Part shown: in pieces, positions 61,283 through 64,000 of the stretch
How the letters are laid out: every line of letters begins with the position of its first letter
How positions within the stretch are numbered: the stretch's first letter is position 1
Notes under the pieces: model-generated
What the model was told of the DNA's origin: nothing
The model's input: only the letters and a program-made list of their open reading frames with translations
Databases searched by the model: none
Translations under genes and position numbers: made by a program
Source: Siphlonurus alternatus
Taxonomy: Eukaryota; Arthropoda; Insecta; Ephemeroptera; Siphlonuridae
Length of the DNA: 64,000 bases
Assembly (NCBI GenBank): GCA_949825025.1
Contig: OX463782.1
Location: 33,699,351-33,763,350, forward strand
Direction: 5' to 3'

Positions 61283-61601
61283 ATGAGATATTAGAATGTG
61301 AAAATTTTAGTGTCTTAATCGAAAGAAGGGGTAAAAATATGGGACTGTGAATTTTTTCAGATTTTTCTGAGACCGGGAACTATTTTTAAAAAATTATTGA
61401 AAGTCTATTTTATGACGTCACAGGCGGCACTGCCCTATCCTTTTTCTTAAGGAGTGCCGCCCGTGACGTCATCAAAATAGACTTTCAATAATTTTTTAAA
61501 AATATTCCCGGTCTCAGAAAAATCTGAAAAAATTCACATTACCATATTTTTACCCCTTCTTTCGATTAAGCCACTAAAAATTTCACATTCTAATATCTCA
61601 T
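61283..61601. mobile_element. Foldback MITE related to family C
   Basis: ATGAGATATTAGAATGTGAA at the left and TTCACATTCTAATATCTCAT at the right. GAAAGAAGGGGTAAAAATAT is mirrored. The centre TATTTTATGACGTCACAGGC with CCGGGAACTATTTTTAAA is shared with family C, although the termini differ. Confidence 0.88.
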
Positions 61602-61799
61602 CATTTGCCTACCCTATTAAAAAAATATATTATTTTATTAGGCTCATGCAACAAGAAAAATGCCGCTAATAATTTGTATATTTTTTATATATAGTTGCAA
61701 TAATAAGAATATTATTATTTTTGAGTTATTTGTAATAAATTTAATGTACAGTACTGTACTGTATAACTATGTTTGTATTACTAAATTTTATTGTTTGTT

Positions 61800-61905
61800 T
61801 ATACAGCTAAATCCAAATTGTAAAATGTTTAGTATGATGAAGTTACAATGTATCAACTGATACTTAATGTGAATGAATGGATGAATGAATGAATAAATAC
61901 AGTAA
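61800..61905 (+). mobile_element. LINE 3' tail
   Basis: ACAATGTATCAACTGATACT then TAATGTGAATGAATGGATGA and ATGAATGAATAAATA. It matches 32785-32820. The tails differ (ATGA here, AAAT there), as expected of independent retroposition. Confidence 0.65.
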
Positions 61906-62500
61906 CAGAATCTACAATTTACACGAGCAAGTATTAAGGCTTAACCTGAGAAATTTGGACGAAAAATTCGCTACAACAGATTTTCTTCAAATTAATTTGG
62001 TGGAATTACAACAATCGTCAAATTAGCTCTGAATTTTTTCGGAATTTTTTAACCGTTGGTTTAATTATAATTAATTTATTTAAATGAGAATTTTGTATCC
62101 TTCCAATGTTAAATTTGTTAATTAGCATTGCAAAAAAACTATACAACAGATTCTTCTACTTTTTTTTTTTACTAAAACCTAATTTTTTAGACTATTTTTC
62201 TGGATTGTTTTCATATATTTTGAACCGTGGCGATGATCGTTTCCTATATGTGATGAGAAATGTGGCAACGTTCTCAAGGACTGATGTCACCACCCCCTCC
62301 TAAAAAATTATTCGCATTCCAATGCAAACAGTGTTGCCACTATAGCCATGCCTCTTGACTTTGACAGACAAATTCTCAGGTTATACCTTAAAAGTATCCA
62401 CAATTTATATAAAAAGGGCATTAAGAGTGATTACAAAAGTAGTGCGATAAATATTGGGAATAATTCCTATACTTGTTTCCTTGTTCTTCACAAGTATTTT
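61906..62500. other. Spacer, no gene seen
   Basis: No supported gene. Two short plus-strand frames (62106-62303, 62348-62575) have no recognised product. Confidence 0.5.
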
Positions 62501-62504
62501 ATTT

Positions 62505-62740
62505 TATTTATTTATTTATTTCACCCGTGTCGATACAGTAATATATACATAAAAAAAAACAGCAACAAAAAGTAAGATAAAAATAATAAGACATACTAAA
62601 AAGAAAAGAAAAAATAATAATAATATGAGTATGACACAAATTTGCAGGTGAGGACCAATACAGTAGCACCATAATGGCACCATAACACAAGAAGTGGTAT
62701 TGATCCAATGACATATAAGTAGCCAATAATTGGCGTTGTC
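62505..62740 (-). mobile_element. LINE 3' end, reversed
   Basis: On the minus strand the sequence ends GTATCGACACGGGTGAAATA followed by AATAAATAAATA, a non-LTR retroelement tail. The preceding AT-rich 200 bp would be its 3' UTR. No protein-coding part remains. Confidence 0.5.
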
Positions 62741-62755
62741 AAAAATTAAATTATT

Positions 62756-62866
62756 AAACAGAGTCTTGAAGATGTCTCTTTAAACATAAAGAGAAAGATG
62801 ACGGTGGTTGTGAAACACTATCATCTTTCTCTTTATGTTTAAAGAGACATCTTCAAGACTCTGTTT
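62756..62866. repeat. Perfect 46-bp inverted repeat
   Basis: AAACAGAGTCTTGAAGATGT at 62756 and the following 26 bases are exactly mirrored at 62821-62866, with a 19-bp loop. No mismatch is seen in the stem. It could be a recent solo foldback, or a hairpin RNA source if transcribed. Confidence 0.92.
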
Positions 62867-63149
62867 GAGTATCAACAGTTTTTGATTTTATTTTTAAAAC
62901 TTGCAATTCGTTTGGAATTTATATACTATGCAACAAATATCCATAATATGTAGTTTAATTATCAGCTGTGTTACCATACAAAAATAGTAAAAAGAAATTA
63001 GCAAAATATTCAAATATTATAAAATTTATTTTCTTATTTTGGCAACTAGAAGAGATGAACAGCTAGTGCAAAAAATGGTGTACAATGCAGAAAATTAATG
63101 AATTATTGAAGTTTTTTATCAGTACATTTCAATATAATGATTAATGAGC

Positions 63150-63593
63150 TTATGGGGTTTCATTTTTTTACTGGCTCAATCGAAAAAGGAGGTTAAAAAT
63201 TATCCCTTTGAATTTTTTGCAATTTTTTTTTAGCACTGCATCAAAATGGAAATTAAAAATGTCTCTTGACCTGGAGGCTCCATCCGACACGCCTAAGTAT
63301 TACATTCTTTGGTTCAACTATATAACACTTGTAAAAAATTATTGTACTGTTGCTTGTTTATTAAAAATTATTATTTGTTTCCATAGCAACGAGATTGTTT
63401 AGAAGCATTACATAGTTGACCCAAAGAATGTAATGACATCATAGACATGGCGAATGGAACCTCCAGGTCAAGAGACATTTTTAATCTCCATTTTAGGTAT
63501 GATGCAGTGCTAAAAAAAATCTCAAAAAAATCTAAGAGCTATTTTTTGACCTCGTCGTTTGATTGAGCCAGTAAAAAAATTAAACCCCGTAAA
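63150..63593. mobile_element. Foldback element, about 440 bp
   Basis: ATGGGGTTTCATTTTTTTAC plus TGGCTCAATC at the left is mirrored by GATTGAGCCAGTAAAAAAAT and TAAACCCCGT at the right. AATGTCTCTTGACCTGGAGG is mirrored by CCTCCAGGTCAAGAGACATT. Non-coding. Confidence 0.88.
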
Positions 63594-63659
63594 CCCATTC
63601 TTAAAATTTGTGATTTTGTTGAAAACAATACGTTGGGTGTCTACGATTTTTGTACTCAC

Positions 63660-63755
63660 GCCACTTTTTCTTTGAGAAAACTTCTTTGATTTTGGCGATG
63701 GGAATTTTCCTTTCTGCAGTGCTCGGCTTGTCAAGATCCTGGAGGCCGGAGACGG
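63660..63755 (-). CDS. Possible internal exon (31 codons)
   Basis: The minus strand shows a pyrimidine-containing acceptor (TGTGTTTTCTAG), then a frame reading VSGLQDLDKPSTAERKIPIA and then KIKEVFSKKKW, then a strong donor (GC|GTGAGTAC). The composition is mixed and protein-like. It could be an upstream exon of the CENP-T-like gene. However, it ends in phase 1, and direct splicing to the exon at 59770 would create an immediate TGA, so an intervening exon would be needed. It could equally belong to another gene beyond the window edge. The family is not recognised. Confidence 0.35.
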
Positions 63756-63952
63756 CTAGAAAACACATAGGGAGATTAACGCATAATATTAATGCTTCTA
63801 TACTGTAAAGCCACAGAAAACTGAATTTGCCACCCCTACCTACTTTCAATAAAGTACCGGTAAGCGTAAATAATTCTAAATTTTGTATAAAGTATTTTGA
63901 AAATTTGTGTTATGATTTCAAGTAAAAAATCATAATTAATGTTTTAACTGTT

Positions 63953-64000
63953 TTAAGTCAAGTCAGCTAATTTTGCGATGTACCCACCGTCCTATTAATA
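63953..64000. mobile_element. Left end of a family B MITE, cut by the window
   Basis: TCAAGTCAGCTAATTTTGCG and ACCCACCGTCCTATTAATA match the subterminal block of the copies at 7741 and 41447. The rest lies outside the window. Confidence 0.6.

Overview
The window reads as nuclear DNA of an animal. It is strongly AT-rich, its genes are split by GT-AG introns, and it is crowded with foldback transposons, LINE 3' ends and 5S-rRNA-headed SINEs. All three recognisable genes belong to sperm, germline or chromosome biology. A motile-cilium gene and a piRNA-trimming nuclease together rule out plants and fungi. A Trimmer-type PNLDC1 and a very divergent CENP-T fit an invertebrate, perhaps an arthropod. 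That placement is inference, and I cannot name a species.

Layout. Positions 1 to about 39,200 hold no coding gene I can defend. This stretch is AT-rich spacer or intron DNA carrying miniature inverted-repeat elements (three recurrent foldback families), tandem duplications, microsatellites, one 5S-derived SINE, LINE tails and about ten short islands visibly richer in G+C and CpG. These islands may be promoters, enhancers or lone 5' exons. From 39,288 to 47,804 (minus strand) a ten-exon gene encodes a complete 594-residue PNLDC1/Trimmer-type 3' exonuclease, with all DEDDh catalytic residues and a C-terminal membrane anchor. Head to head with it, 48,776 to 51,766 (plus strand), a five-exon gene encodes a 377-residue IQ-motif coiled-coil protein resembling dynein regulatory complex subunit 10 (DRC10/IQCD). 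An RFX X-box-like site lies 168 bp before its start codon. Tail to tail with that, 53,312 to 59,770 (minus strand), lies the 3' part of a gene with a single 5.5-kb terminal exon. I read its product as a greatly enlarged CENP-T. From 59,850 to the right end there are large foldback elements and one possible further minus-strand exon.

The most unusual content is in the CENP-T-like protein. It carries about twenty degenerate copies of a short motif (basic, any, Ser, three any, Phe or other hydrophobic, then a short amphipathic tail). As I recall it, vertebrate CENP-T has one comparable segment, in its kinetochore-recruiting N-terminal half. Five copies also share a GPVRHS-like tail. This suggests a kinetochore scaffold that became multivalent by motif duplication.

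The second theme is transposon pressure on the PNLDC1 gene. Several of its introns are made largely of foldback elements whose ends lie within about 9 to 50 bp of splice sites. Its last coding exon has been tandemly duplicated, with the membrane tail and stop codon still in frame. The PNLDC1/DRC10 promoter is short and shared, which would suit joint expression in the male germline.
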